This document shows positions 1 to 11,135 of a stretch of 64,000 bases of DNA, one piece after another (position 1 is the stretch's first letter; every line of letters starts with the position of its first letter). Made by a program: the position numbers and the translations under genes. The DNA comes from Branchiostoma floridae (taxonomy: Eukaryota; Chordata; Leptocardii; Amphioxiformes; Branchiostomatidae), in contig NC_049996.1 of NCBI RefSeq assembly GCF_000003815.2, positions 2,785,516 to 2,849,515 on the forward strand. The letters run 5' to 3'. The notes beneath the pieces were generated by a model that had not been told where the DNA came from, ran no database searches, and saw nothing but the letters and a program-made list of their open reading frames with translations.

Positions 1-60
1 GTTTACAGTATATCGGAGCTGTTTTCTATTTGTATATCAGTTTTCTTGTTGCTACTGGGT

Positions 61-250
61 TTTAAGGCTGTACAGGGCATGTCGTTTGGGGCTACACATA
101 TTATTCGGAATGGGGGTCCATTGTTCTAGGAAGTGCCTCTAGCACGTTAAAAGGGAAGAGCTAGAAACCCCTCCCTGTAAAAATATACCCTGCTATAGAA
201 ACAGTTATGACACTTACTGCCCTATGTGCCACTGTACACTACAAGTTGGA
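61..250 (+). repeat. SINE-like repeat A, body fragment
   Basis: Contains the body shared by four copies in the window: 'gttaaaagggaagagctag' then 'acccctccctgtaaaaata' and 'gctatagaaacag'. The tRNA-like head is missing. The rest of 1-830 shows nothing identifiable. Confidence 0.6.
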
Positions 251-829
251 CATCAACAACAATGGTTGAAAGAAACCCTGAACAATATTGTAAAAATGGC
301 ACAAAAATCAGGAAAAAGGGACATAAAAGGGCCAGGAAAAAGGCAAATGACATAGTGTGCTATGGAAACTAGAAGGGGGCTTGTCTGTCCCACTTTGGGT
401 GATGGTGAATTGTTGAAACGTTTCCCATTCCGATGTAGCTATGAAATTTCAGTCGAGTCGGTGGTTTAACATACCGGGCGAAGCTACACGGCACGGACGC
501 TTGGTAACCATTCTCCACTGGCCAGCTTAGGGGTGTTTTACCGGGCCATTTTCTGCTATAGCCTGTTTCTGGTACATAGCCTTTTTAGCCAACCTTTCGA
601 GTTATAGCCGCAGTTGTAACTAAAATCATCCCCGTAAAAAAACACCGGGGTGGGCTAATAAACTGGGCGGGCGAGCAACAGTCATAGCACCGAGGAGATA
701 GCGGCGAGCTTACGGTGGAATGGTTACCAGGCCAAGCGGGGGTGTGACCTCGCCGATGTTTTATGAACGACAGCCGCGTCATGTGGGGCCACATGATTAG
801 ACGACAGGCCATTTATCACAAAATGGCTG

Positions 830-1015
830 CTACATGTACAGGTCCCTTTTTTGCTCCAGGGGATTCGTCCGTTCATTTGGACACTTGAAATGCATAGTTA
901 CACATAGAAGATCACAGAGCAGCAAGTGTCCTTGCTGTTTTAGTATATATATCTTTACAGGGAGGGTTTACTAGTTCTTCCCTTTTAATCTGCTTGAGGC
1001 ACTTCCTCGAACACG
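830..1015 (-). repeat. SINE-like repeat A, inverted partial copy
   Basis: Reverse-orientation body with 'cagggagggtttactag' and 'cttcccttttaatctgc', followed directly by a second, longer copy in the same orientation. The two copies also share 'gggattcgtccgt', 'gttacacatagaaga' and 'agagcagcaagtgtccttg'. Confidence 0.6.
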
Positions 1016-1034
1016 GAAACCTCGAGCTCATTTC

Positions 1035-1375
1035 TACATGTACAGTTCCCTTATTTTGGCTCTATGGGATTCGTCCGTACGTTTGGACTCTTGTAATGCC
1101 TAGTTACACATAGAAGACCATAGAGCAGCAAGTGTCCTTGTATTTTCAGTAGCAAGGTATATTCTTAAAGTGAGGGGTTGCTAGCCCTTCTCTTTTAACC
1201 TGCTTGAGGCACTTCCTTGAGCACGGGACCTCTATTTTACGAGCCCCTTTCCAAAAAACGGAAACGACCCAAACCTAGATACCCTACCCAGAATTTAACC
1301 CAGTTATCAACCTATTGGAACTAAGAGTTCAACTGTGAGGCTGCTACCAGTTGAGCTACAGGGACATCCCCTTTC
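1035..1375 (-). repeat. SINE-like repeat A, copy with tRNA-like head
   Basis: On the minus strand the element starts near 1375 with a tRNA-like head (gatgtccctgtagctcaact), containing an A-box-like TAGCTCAACTGGTAGCA and a degenerate B box, then the shared body. The tRNA-like head points to a Pol III SINE origin. Confidence 0.6.
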
Positions 1376-1797
1376 TCAGGAACAAGGCCTCTATACTAGT
1401 ATTATGATATTTGAAGCATTCATTGAGTGATTGCCAACATTTCAGTGCCAACCCTTGACAGAGATAGTAAAATGTATGGGTTTCTAAATGTGTTTAGATC
1501 GACAGAAATGTCAGTACATACCCAATTAGGGTCATCCACATGACTGAATCTTATATTGAATATCTGATTAGGCATTAACACATGGGTAGTCAGCGGTGGG
1601 TGGAGAGAATAGGTAATTTGTTCCCGTTTTCGATCATCGGTATGTCAAATGTTCACATATTTTACTGTCGATTCACCCCTTGATAAATGTTATATGTTCC
1701 GCTTTCTAGAAAGAGGTAGGAATTTATGATGTAATGCACAATTGCAAAGAATTTTGAGGAAACTGCAGATTCGTAAGAAAATTGCCTATTTGTAGCT

Positions 1798-2360
1798 TCT
1801 GTATCGGTATCTGTATTTGGTATAGCCGATATAATCACACCAGCTTCTGTATCTTTATCTTTATCTGTATAGTCGGTATAACAGCCCTACGGCGTAACAC
1901 ACAAGCTTCTGTATCTGTATGAGCTGGCATAACTGCCCTTTGGCGTAACACACCAGTTTCTGTATCCGACATATAGCCGGTATAACCACACTTTAACGTA
2001 ACACACCAGTTTCTGTATCTGTATCTGTATAGCCGGTATAACCGCCCTTCGGCGTAACACACCAGCTTCTGTATCTGTATCTGTATAGCCGGTATAACCG
2101 CCCTTCGGCGTAACATGTATCTGTAATATGAGCCGGCATACATGTAACTGCCCTTTGTCGTAACACACCGGCTTCTGTTTCCGACATACGGCGCCCTTTG
2201 ACGTAACTTACCATGTAATAGTTTCTGTATCTGTATCTGTTTAGCGGATATAACGTAAGACACGATCTTCTGTATCTGTATCTAGATATATAGCCGGTAT
2301 AACTACCCTTCGGAGTAACACACCAGCTTCTGTATCTGTGTCCAGTATATAGCTGGTACC
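1798..2360. repeat. Minisatellite, unit about 55 bp
   Basis: About ten diverged tandem units built on 'cttctgtatctgtatctgta', 'tagccggtataaccgccctt' and 'cggcgtaacacaccag'. The repeats create spurious ORFs on both strands; none is coding. Confidence 0.85.
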
Positions 2361-2624
2361 AAGGCAACGCATGTAACACAGTGACTGTGACTCGCTAGGA
2401 GGATGGCACTCAGGTTAGCCTTGCCGCCTTGCCCCCCTCCCCCAAAGAAAACTGACAGGAATATCGTCTGCCGGTGTAATGATGGTAACGCGGGGATCAG
2501 TGTCGGTGGGTTACACATTGATTTAGGACTTACGACGATCGATGAGTCTGGGGCAGAGGTTTGACATTTCCACGTACGTACGAGCGTTTATAGTCACAGA
2601 GAGGCTTCTAGTATTTACCAAAGG

Positions 2625-2815
2625 TTAGACTGTCTGATATTTGACAGAGGTTTGAGGAATGCAAATCATTTTTGTTGTATCTTATTGATCGTTTATAGGT
2701 TACAAAATCAGAAAACCTCAGCCTGATATTTGACTTAGGTTTGAGGAATGCAGATCGTTTTTGAATTTTGTTGTATCTTATTGATCGTTTATAGGTTACA
2801 AAATCAGTAAACCAC
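2625..2815. repeat. Two-copy direct repeat, about 95 bp
   Basis: Two copies share 'tgatatttgac', 'aggtttgaggaatgca' and 'ttgttgtatcttattgatcg' followed by 'tttataggttacaaaatcag'. They lie back to back. Confidence 0.75.
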
Positions 2816-2865
2816 CGGCGAGTAATGATACGCAAATATAAACAACGGTGCGATTAAATTCAGCA

Positions 2866-3078
2866 CTAGTTCACCTTATCCCGTAGGGTAACCTATATCC
2901 GTTGTTTTTAAAAACAGGGGATTTAGGGATATCGTGTCGACGGACGGTAGCTTCAAATTTCAATAGTTCAAAATCTTATAGTTTGAAACCACCGTCCGTT
3001 GATTTGATATCCCTAAACACCCTATTTAAAAAAGAAAAAAAACGGAGAAAGGCTACCCCACAGATAAAGGTGAACTAG
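2866..3078. mobile_element. MITE with about 85-bp terminal inverted repeats
   Basis: Left end CTAGTTCACCTTATC...GGGTAACCTATATCCG and the reverse complement of the right end match over about 85 bp, including TTTAGGGATATC and ACGGACGGT. There is no ORF. A diverged copy sits at 38303-38541. Confidence 0.75.
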
Positions 3079-3393
3079 CATAGCGTCCATGCATGTTTGC
3101 AGACTACCTACATCACCGTTAAGAATTGATCAGAACGAGATGTAGCAGGGAGTTTTCTGGGTCCCTGCTTCAGTTAATCCCTATCTAGAACCAATCACCC
3201 AGCCAATGATTGAAGAGGTAATACCCAGAGCTTCTCATTGATCCCGAGCAGACGTGGGCTCGCCTCGGTAATCTCCAAGCAGACGCTGGGTGAGAAATTA
3301 CAACACTTTCTGGCTGGACAATGTATCTCACACGCGCACGCCGGTAGAATATATTCAGCCAGGAAACGCTACGTTTCTTCTTTAGTCCAAGTT

Positions 3394-3690
3394 AATTTGA
3401 TTATATAGATGACATCGTCTGGGAATTAAAAAAAACTGATGCGAGCGTGCGAATAAAAAAATAAAAAAAATGACCAAAAAAAGTTGCCTTCATTATGAAA
3501 TCTATGTGGTCAGAAAGGTTGAATCAGTGACTGAACTGTGAACACAGAGAATATAGTACAATAGATTCTTCATTTTTGTTCTTTCACATTTACTTTGACC
3601 TTGGAATGTTCTTTCAAATTAGTATACGTTTTCCGATATTAATCTTTGTAATTCGCGGTATGTATTTGCTTATTTTGAAGTTGTGTATGC
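3394..3690. mobile_element. Partial copy of the 54291-54661 MITE
   Basis: Shares the terminal 'gattatatagatgacatc' and long internal stretches ('gttgccttcattatgaaatc', 'gattcttcatttttgttctt') with the complete element at 54291-54661, but the right end is lost. Confidence 0.65.
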
Positions 3691-4680
3691 CTGAGGATAG
3701 GGAAATAAAGCAGTGGCTTTCATTCTATTGAAACCAGACTTACATATTTCAATTCAGTAACTGGTATGAAATGTTGCGCAACTGTTCGATAGGTTCTAGC
3801 CTAGAGCGTCTGTTCCAGGGTTATAGACGAGTCAAGGGTAGGTCACAGAGCTTTGAATAAGCGGTACTCGGTCAACTACAAAAAGACCCTCAGTAAATAG
3901 GGTACGTATGGCTCTATATCTCTGCATTTTGTCTGGTCTTGTACATGCAAAACTGTCCAAGACGACCACTCGGGGGATGGATAAGATATGGTCTTTGTGG
4001 ACATGTGGTCACTACAGACAGGATTATTTAATTTCGGAGAAAAGATAGAATCTAAGGGACAAGCATAAAGTGGCCAAATTGGCCAGGTGGTTCTTACGTA
4101 GAGATGGTCACTAGTACATGTTTGACTGTATCGTACAATCTCATTTATTTCACACGTACCGCTTTGTAAATGTATCTGCATGTGAAATATCTATAATTGC
4201 TTTTGAAATAACTTGTATATTCTAGGTTACAAATTTGCTGCTGTTATGTCTTGTTTATATCGAAAAATCTCCCTCAGCGGCAAATGGTTTAGCCCAACCC
4301 TGGAGCGAATCGCTGTCATATGTCTCCAAACGCTTCCATTGTACCAAACTGCCTTCGATTTTTTGGCTCTGTGAGTGGAATTCGTCGACAGACGACCTGA
4401 TGTCACGGTAACCGTGACCTCTCCGGTTGCCATGGCGACGGCTGAAAAGGGCGCGAACAGTGGCTCACGGCGGGGGTTCCGGCTGAGAATGTACCCGATT
4501 TAGTGGCGACGTCGTGCCAAATAGACCAAATGTCAAGCCGAATCTGTGCCCCTGCAAAATATTTGCTCCTACACTATATGGGGGTTATAGAGACACTTTA
4601 TTGATACTTAATGGGAATCCCGAAAAGCGACTTTAGCTAGGTCCCAATCACCCAATTTCGCTATATAAAGCTACATCATG
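3691..4680. other. Non-coding stretch with an X-box
   Basis: No gene or repeat identified. Contains a 17-bp near-palindrome gtcacggtaaccgtgac (4402-4418) and an RFX-type X-box (4426-4439). Confidence 0.5.
4426..4439. promoter_or_regulatory. RFX X-box-like motif
   Basis: GTTGCCATGGCGAC differs by one base from the palindromic X-box consensus GTTGCCATGGCAAC bound by RFX factors (known motif). Distal to both genes; target unknown. Confidence 0.35.
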
Positions 4681-4684
4681 ATCC

Positions 4685-4816
4685 TTACCCTAACCCAAAA
4701 CCTAACCCGAACCCTATCCTTAAGCTTATTCCTACCCTACCCCTACCCCTACCCCTACACCTACACCAACCCCTTCCCTTTCCCCACCCCTATCATAACC
4801 CTAACCCTACCATAAT
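4685..4816. repeat. Degenerate telomere-like / CCCTAC-rich tract
   Basis: About 130 bp of CCCTAA-, CCCTAC- and CCTAACC-type words, for example taccctaacccaaaacctaa and later cataaccctaaccctacc. Resembles a decayed interstitial copy of the TTAGGG repeat plus a derived CCCTAC satellite. Confidence 0.6.
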
Positions 4817-5149
4817 CCTCAAAATACACGCCCGCACACTGCTCCAAGGAGCAAAAATTTGGCAAGGCATGAATTTTGCGCGACACATGTCGTCTGCCGA
4901 CGTTTCATGGGAGAATACTTCTGAATAGCTTACGTGGGAATCTCAGCATATGATTCATACTCACAAAATAGACGTATGGCTCAAATAGATAATGGGGATA
5001 TGCATTATGAATGCTATCTTTCGACATACATTTTTTATTTGAAATAGAAATTTTACGAGCACATGCATTTATGTACGCTTGTGACTGCATTGGTTTCTGT
5101 TAAAAATGGTAGAAATTGGTCCAATAGACGGAATAATATGCCAGAGTTG

Positions 5150-5251
5150 GAAAATGTTCTTTACAAGACTTTGGGCTCCACCAATTCCGTATCCTAGACA
5201 CATGCACAGTGGATAACAACCCACGACCCCAAGTCTACAGTATGACACTTT
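5150..5251 (+). repeat. SINE-like repeat B fragment interrupted by a MITE
   Basis: Contains 'gtggataacaacccac', diagnostic of repeat B in this window. It is broken at 5251 by the MITE 5253-5437. Confidence 0.55.
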
Positions 5252-5252
5252 A

Positions 5253-5437
5253 GCCTCCATTGCAGGCTCTCTGGGGCATTTTCCCGTCTTTTTTTGCTCA
5301 TAATACACATTTGCTGGTCATTTATTTTTGTCCCGGGTCGCGTAATTGTCGTTAAAGTACAAAAAGAAATTGCCAGCAAAATTGTATTAGGAGCAAAAGA
5401 CGTCGGGAAAAGGGCCCAGAGAGCCTGCTATGGAGGC
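5253..5437. mobile_element. MITE with about 45-bp TIRs and TA target duplication
   Basis: Left GCCTCCATTGCAGGCTCTCT and the reverse complement of the right end GCCTCCATAGCAGGCTCTCT match, then continue (CTTTTCCCG, TTTTGCTC). TA lies on both sides (5251-5252, 5438-5439), as for Tc1/mariner-type insertions. A second copy at 44530 is cut by the assembly gap. Confidence 0.8.
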
Positions 5438-5444
5438 TATCGGG

Positions 5445-5520
5445 GGATCCAACTCAGTACCTAGCCTACCGACTGCAAGACGAACACTCTACCTACATTG
5501 CACCGGTCTAGCAGAGTATG
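5445..5520 (-). repeat. tRNA-like SINE head
   Basis: On the minus strand: 'gcaatgtaggtagagtgttc', then 'gtcttgcagtcgg' and a B-box-like 'gagttggatcccccg'. The same head type occurs at 37484-37565. Confidence 0.5.
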
Positions 5521-5785
5521 CTAAGGACGTAAGTAATATTCCCCGCACGCGTAGGTCTGTCACATCATAAGTAACGCCTGGCAGAAGACACGACGCTCAT
5601 CAGAGGTAATGGCCCGTGTTTCTAATATGTAGGAAGTAGGGCAGCCTTTTAAATTTGAACACTGGATATGTCATACTGTGGTATAAGGTATTAGGCGTAC
5701 CGTTACGCATGGGATCACCAGATTGGACGTACATCATGTACATGATGTTCTGTCTCTAAGCAAATATAGGAAGAGAATTCGCTGT

Positions 5786-6115
5786 GTTTGCGCGCGCGCG
5801 CGTGTGTGTACGTGTGTGTGTGTGTGTATATGTGTACGTGTGTGTGTGTGTGTACGTGTGTGTATATGTGCCTGTGTGTGCTTGTGTGTGTGTATGTGTG
5901 TCTCTGTGTGTACATTCGTATCTAGCTCTAGGTGAGTGTGTGTGCCAGTGTGCGTTTGTAGGTGTGTGTGTGTGTATGTTTGTGTGTCAGTGTATGTGTA
6001 TCTGTGTGTTTGTCTGCGTGAATGTGCCTGTGTGTGTGAGAGAGTGCGTGTGTTTGTATGTGGTGCGTGTGTGCGTTTGTTTTCCTGTGTGTGTGTGTGT
6101 GTGTGCGTGTGTTTC

Positions 6116-6167
<52 letters not shown>

Positions 6168-6178
6168 TGTTTTAGTGT
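5786..6178. repeat. Compound (GT)n microsatellite, about 390 bp
   Basis: Nearly continuous GT with CGTGTGTA and TGTGTC variants, opening with an alternating (CG)n run at about 5789-5802. The long ORFs here (Cys/Val/Arg or His/Thr) are artefacts of the repeat. Alternating purine-pyrimidine sequence of this kind can adopt Z-DNA. Confidence 0.95.
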
Positions 6179-6458
6179 GAGTTGTGTGTACCTGCATCAT
6201 GGTGTGACAAGCAACTACGAACACAGCAGCCATACATATTACCATTTTCCGTTTCAACAAACTATAAATAACGTATTCAGCTTTATATCTTAAATGCCCT
6301 TGAACCCACGCTCCAGCACCCCTCCCCATTTACGGCAAGGTAATTTTTCATCTGCTGATAGAATTAACAGCATGAGTGCCTACATAAGGTCTAAGGTCAA
6401 GGAGAGATAGAAAATCCCAAGAGATATTCATCATCAAAAACGTCTCCTAGTCTACCTA

Positions 6459-6732
6459 AAAGATGGTATCTCACTGCACTTGGGGCACCGATGTGGCACT
6501 ACGGGGTTCGTAGTTGACTCAACGAATTTAAGAGATAAAGAACAAATTTTCTTACGTTTGTGTATTTACTTGTCTTCTTAGTCAAACTTTTACGTATTGC
6601 GCAAGATCTAGATTATAAAAAAAATGGCGCTAAATGAAAAAAAAGAATTGTCGAAAATAACAAAACAATGCCGCAGTGAACGAACCCCGCAGTGCCGCAC
6701 CGGTGCACCAAGTGCAGTGAGATACCATCTTT
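6459..6732. mobile_element. MITE, 'GGTATCTCACTGCACTTGG' family, complete copy
   Basis: TIRs of about 50 bp: AAGATGGTATCTCACTGCAC...GCACTACGGGGTTCG on the left and the reverse complement of 6680-6732 on the right, flanked by TA. The internal part shares a core with the CTCF-motif MITEs (gtgtattt...cttgtcttcttagtc). Confidence 0.85.
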
Positions 6733-6949
6733 ACGTACATGCACTGTATGTTAAAAGGTTCTAGAAAAATCTGCTATCTGACAAGGAGTTATTAGGTATT
6801 GGGTACGGCAGATTTCGTCCATTTGAGGAAAGTACCCACGAGCCATTTGCGGCGTCGCAAAGTGCGTTCGATTAATGTTTGTCTGTATCGTTTGGAATCT
6901 AGATGGAAATCTTACCGTGCGGATCCTTGTATCATTTATCGTGTTTAAG

Positions 6950-7107
6950 GTGCTACTGTAAATGTGTTTGATTTCGCGGTAGCGGGAAAAAGAACATTTC
7001 GCGGTGGTTTTAATTTTGCGGTAGCACCGTGCACTGTAGTCTCTTACTGCCATGGAAAAATGTTGGCAGTGGTTTTAAGTTCGCGGTAAAGCGGCCACCG
7101 CGAAAAC
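6950..7107. mobile_element. 'TTCGCGGTGG' inverted-repeat MITE fragment
   Basis: Rich in 'ttcgcggtagc', 'ttcgcggtggttttaa' and 'ccaccgcgaaaacc', repeated in both orientations. Related sequence lies near 10125-10290 (tttgcggtgaattc ... gaccaccgcaaaaatcgcg). Confidence 0.5.
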
Positions 7108-7358
7108 CGTATTTCACTGCACTTGGGGTACCGGTGCGTCACTGCGGGGTTCCTTCACTATGGCACTGTTTTGTTAATTTCGCCGATTTTTAAAATATAA
7201 TTTACATATTGCGTAATACGTAAATGTATGACATAGAAGACAGCAAAATACACAAAACGTAATAAGATTCGTTCTTTGATTCTGGAATTAGTTGAGTAAT
7301 ATTTCGAGCCCCGCAGTGCCGCACCGGAGCCCCAAGTGTACTGAGATACCACCTTTAA
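7108..7358. mobile_element. MITE, 'GGTATCTCACTGCACTTGG' family, second copy
   Basis: Left end atttcactgcacttggggta and right end ccaagtgtactgagatacca are inverted relative to each other. The internal core is in the opposite orientation to the 6459 copy. Confidence 0.8.
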
Positions 7359-9300
7359 AGCGGGTATAGGGTTTCTCATTGGGCTGCGTATCCTGACGAC
7401 TGTTTGCGCAGCGCAGTACATTCGCTATCAGGCGCCCTCACGTCTCCAATTTGTCGCCTAAAATTGCGATTTTTTGAAAATTGTGATTTCGCTAAATATC
7501 ACGAATTGGTGCGAACTATACGCCACTAGATAAACATCGGTACATCGACTACATGTACGTCCATGACGTTTGGCTGCGTCTATTCTATATAGCTATTGCA
7601 TCCATTTGTATACGTTATATAAGCAATTTACACAGCATAATTAGAACAAAATGAACACGTGCTAGATGTAGAGAAATGACGCGATGGGTTGTTCTAGTTC
7701 CCCCTTCTCAAGTAATTGAGATAAATTGAACAAATCAGAGAAGAACATAACATAATAGTAAATGATAACAAAATATTGCAATACAATAAATGACAACATT
7801 TAATAAAATTGACACGTACACATGGCTTGCTAATAAATCTCGGAAATTTTCATAAACCATCGAAAGAAGATAAAAAAATTTGCCTTGTCTTGACTTTTGT
7901 GTTTCGAAGCTATAAAGCTGAGTACGTTCTCAAGCCAGTACACCTCATGTATTTGTTTTTGTCCAATACCTTATAGATGTGTATAAGGATTGGCAGGGGT
8001 CGACTCCTATGGTAGAAGGGTTTCCATTATGTTCTATTGAAAGAAGATGGTAGGTTCGATTTCCGTTTTTCAATCCAAACCATTTCGCTGGAAATCGCTT
8101 GCGGTCCCCCACAGAGGTTTTGAGATAGGGATGAATTAACGATGCAGGGGTCACGGGTTCAAATTGCAGTTTGGCCGTCTAAAGTTCGACTTTGTTCCGC
8201 GTAACAGCTTCTTGAGCGCTGTTTGAATGTGACAGACGGTGGGGTTGAATACACGGGGTCGCGAGTTCGAATCCCGGTCGTACTTCCTTTCATTGGTCAT
8301 CATTCATTTGTTAAGGGATCGTTAAAGATCAAGTCTATGAAAGTGAAATTTTGATCAAAAAGGCGCTTCGCTGTTGGTGGTAGCGATTTTGAATTCATTT
8401 TGGATTCCAGGTCTGCCGCCGTTTTAATCTTAAACCATTTCTTTACGAGCACATAACGAGCGCCATAGCTGGAGAGAACAGAGATACACAAAAGACGGGT
8501 AACAATTACGGTGGGTTCTAGTCTCGGAGCATTTACATTCCAAGTTTTTATAGAAATCCCTGGTGTTTTGTTGTTGTTTGAGATCTCTACTGCAAAATTG
8601 CTGAATGCAAGTTGTTGGCAAGTTTATTGTAACCATCGGAAAACATTGACTACATTTAATAGACGTTGATAGTGTCAAAAGCCTTTTATAAGTCTAGTAA
8701 AATGTGCAAACCATGTCACATATAAAGGCGTACAGCTAGCTAGCTTGTTTCATGTTACATTTTGGTACAAAAAAGCCCTCTTTCTCTTATTTGCTTCAAA
8801 GAGTCTATACTTTCATATTTCCATAGTTGTCAGATCAGCTTATATACGAGAAAGGTTAGATGATCCCTATGATCGCCTGTGTCCGGTAAAAAAAAATGTT
8901 AATCTAGCTTGTATTTTCTTTACATGCTATCAAAGACCCTTTTCGCTCCTTTTATAATACCTATATAGTCTCCTTCTATACATTTATAGTTACAGGTCAG
9001 ACAACGGAAAGACTAACAGATTGGCTCTATGGTCCCTGTGTCCGTAAGATAGGACGTAAAATATTATGACCGACACTTCAAAACGTTCCACTGACTTTAA
9101 CGATGCACAGTGACCTAGTTTAGATAAGACTTGTAGGTATAGACGGGATTTTATGTAGATCATTACGTCTTGAAGCCGGATTGTTTTATTTTCTAGGGGG
9201 ATGTTTGTTTTGTTATCGGAGAGGATTTTGATGTTTTAGTACTGTTCATAAGGATATGTGACTTTTTATACGTCGAGATGAAATCAGACTCTATGTGTCT
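7359..9300. other. Non-coding; tRNA-like fragments near 8150 and 8255
   Basis: AT-rich. B-box-like 'cacgggttcaaattgc' (about 8152) and 'gcgagttcgaatcccgg' (about 8262) suggest decayed tRNA-derived SINEs on the + strand. No A box pairs convincingly with either. Nothing else identified. Confidence 0.4.
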
Positions 9301-9313
9301 CTAGTGTGCGTAT

Positions 9314-9444
9314 ACAAGTACATGTGCGTATGTGCACATTTGTGTGTGTATACGTGAACACGTATATATGTGTATGTGTGTATATATGATGTGTGTATGT
9401 GTGTGTTTGTATGTTTTCTTGTGTGTGTGAATGTATGTAATGTA

Positions 9445-9478
<34 letters not shown>

Positions 9479-9480
9479 GT
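9314..9480. repeat. (GT)n/(TATG)n microsatellite
   Basis: About 165 bp of GT, GTAT and TATATG repeats; produces spurious Thr/His ORFs on the minus strand. Confidence 0.9.
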
Positions 9481-9489
9481 TTGGGAATG

Positions 9490-10390
9490 ACAAGACAATA
9501 TTTATATTACTTTATAAAATGATAAAATTTGCAGAAAACAACAGATCTAACGATAAAAATGAACACAAACTTCATGTATATCCATAACAAAAATATACTG
9601 ACATTTTATCCCCCCACGACCCACAATGGTACATCCCTAATAGTAATACCCTTGTCATTAGCTCATCGTGATTACTGTATGATTGAAGCCCCCAAGAGAT
9701 TACTGAACAACCCCCTTTAACAGTCATCTCCCTCATGCAGCAAACATCATTTTCCCCCATGTCAACGCATGAATGAAGACTTTTATTGTACATATATACC
9801 CAGTGGGTTAAGTACAGGTCGCAACAAAAGAATAGTTGACAGATACATGTATGTATTGGCAAGCTAGCAGAAAAACTACAATCAGCTAAGTGAATTCGAC
9901 TTCTACTCGCTTCTTTGTGACGGTGAAAATGTAAAAGCAGATATGTTTAATAATCAAAGGTTTGTCTGTGATATGATATTTGATTCGTTTGTATTACTGA
10001 AGTGTATGAAGTATAGGAAAACATACATTGTATCAGTCTATAAATTTCAACTCTCTCTGTATTGTACAAAATGGCGTTCATTCTGTAGTCTATCTAGATT
10101 ACAGTGTCGACATACTATAATTGTCCTTAAATTTGCGGTGAATTCATTTTGTGGTAAGGAACAAATGGGAGTTTTCGTAATAGTTTTGAGTTGGCGATAT
10201 TGCTATAGTTAGATACTGTTCAGCATAGGAAACAACGATTTTGACTTAATGACCACCGCAAAAATCGCGAACATAAACCCCCCGCGAAAAATTTGAAGAA
10301 GTACGGTATTCGTTTATCATCGTCTGCAGTGTCGTCATGTCTGAAACAAGGGGCGGGGCCCCAATTTTCCCCAAGGTGCCTCCCAACAAT
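9490..10390. other. Non-coding; inverted-repeat MITE remnant
   Basis: Contains the diverged 'GCGGTG' inverted-repeat element at about 10125-10290. The rest has no recognisable feature. Confidence 0.4.
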
Positions 10391-10407
10391 GGTTGCCAAT
10401 GGCAACC
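10391..10407. promoter_or_regulatory. Perfect palindromic X-box
   Basis: GGTTGCCAATGGCAACC is a perfect inverted repeat with a 3-nt spacer and matches the RFX X-box (GTNRCC N0-3 RGYAAC). It lies 4.7 kb upstream of gene 1. Confidence 0.45.
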
Positions 10408-10509
10408 AGGTACAAATGAGATCACTGCACAGATAATTTGGCGCGAACAATGGTACACTGATGACCTATCTGTCTATAGACGGAATATCAGACGACAATT
10501 GTGAAGGAC

Positions 10510-11135
10510 GGTTGAAAGGACACTGACTCATATGATATGATATCACAGAACATGGCTTGGAATTCTTTTTGGGGAGGGGGGAAGGGTATATGTACCTAGC
10601 CCAAAAACTGGGTGCACAACCTGAAATGAATGGAATGTCAGCAAAAAGCCAAAAACTGATTAAAATGGTATGATATGACAGCACAGGGCTCGAAATTCAT
10701 TTATGGAATAGCTGTTGCACGTGTGCACCTAAGCTGAAAATTAGATTAACAGAAAAAATGAGTGCACAACCTGAACTAAAATAGAATGTCAGCAAATACT
10801 GAGTAAAATAGAAGGACATAGACTCATGATATGACATGGTAACACAAGGCTCCAAATTCATTTTTGATAGCTAGGTGAAAATTTAGATGCACAGAAAATT
10901 AAGTATCAGATGCACAGCATAAAATGATGGAGAATGGCAGCAAAACTTTACAAACCTTTCTATACTGTCCCTCTTTAGAGCATTGATTATTTTTCTAACA
11001 CTCGAATGTCAATGATATGCTGTATACCAAAGTGTACAATAGAATCCTATATAATCCTATATAAAAACGTATGTGCACCTAGAGCCAACAATTAGGTGCA
11101 CAGCTGCATTCTTGGGTACCCAGTGTTTTGAGCCC
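10510..11135. repeat. Diverged tandem repeat, unit about 150 bp
   Basis: Three to four units share 'catgatatgaca', 'cacagggctcgaaattcat', 'gtgcacaacctgaa' and 'gaatgtcagcaaa'. A final, more diverged unit carries 'aggtgcacagctgc'. Confidence 0.65.

Noticed and set aside
1835-2379. Overlapping tyrosine/arginine-rich ORFs on the minus strand
   Set aside because: Produced by the 55-bp minisatellite in several frames; no domain.
5723-6329. Long ORFs on both strands (Cys/Val-rich and His/Thr-rich)
   Set aside because: They are translations of the (GT)n microsatellite.
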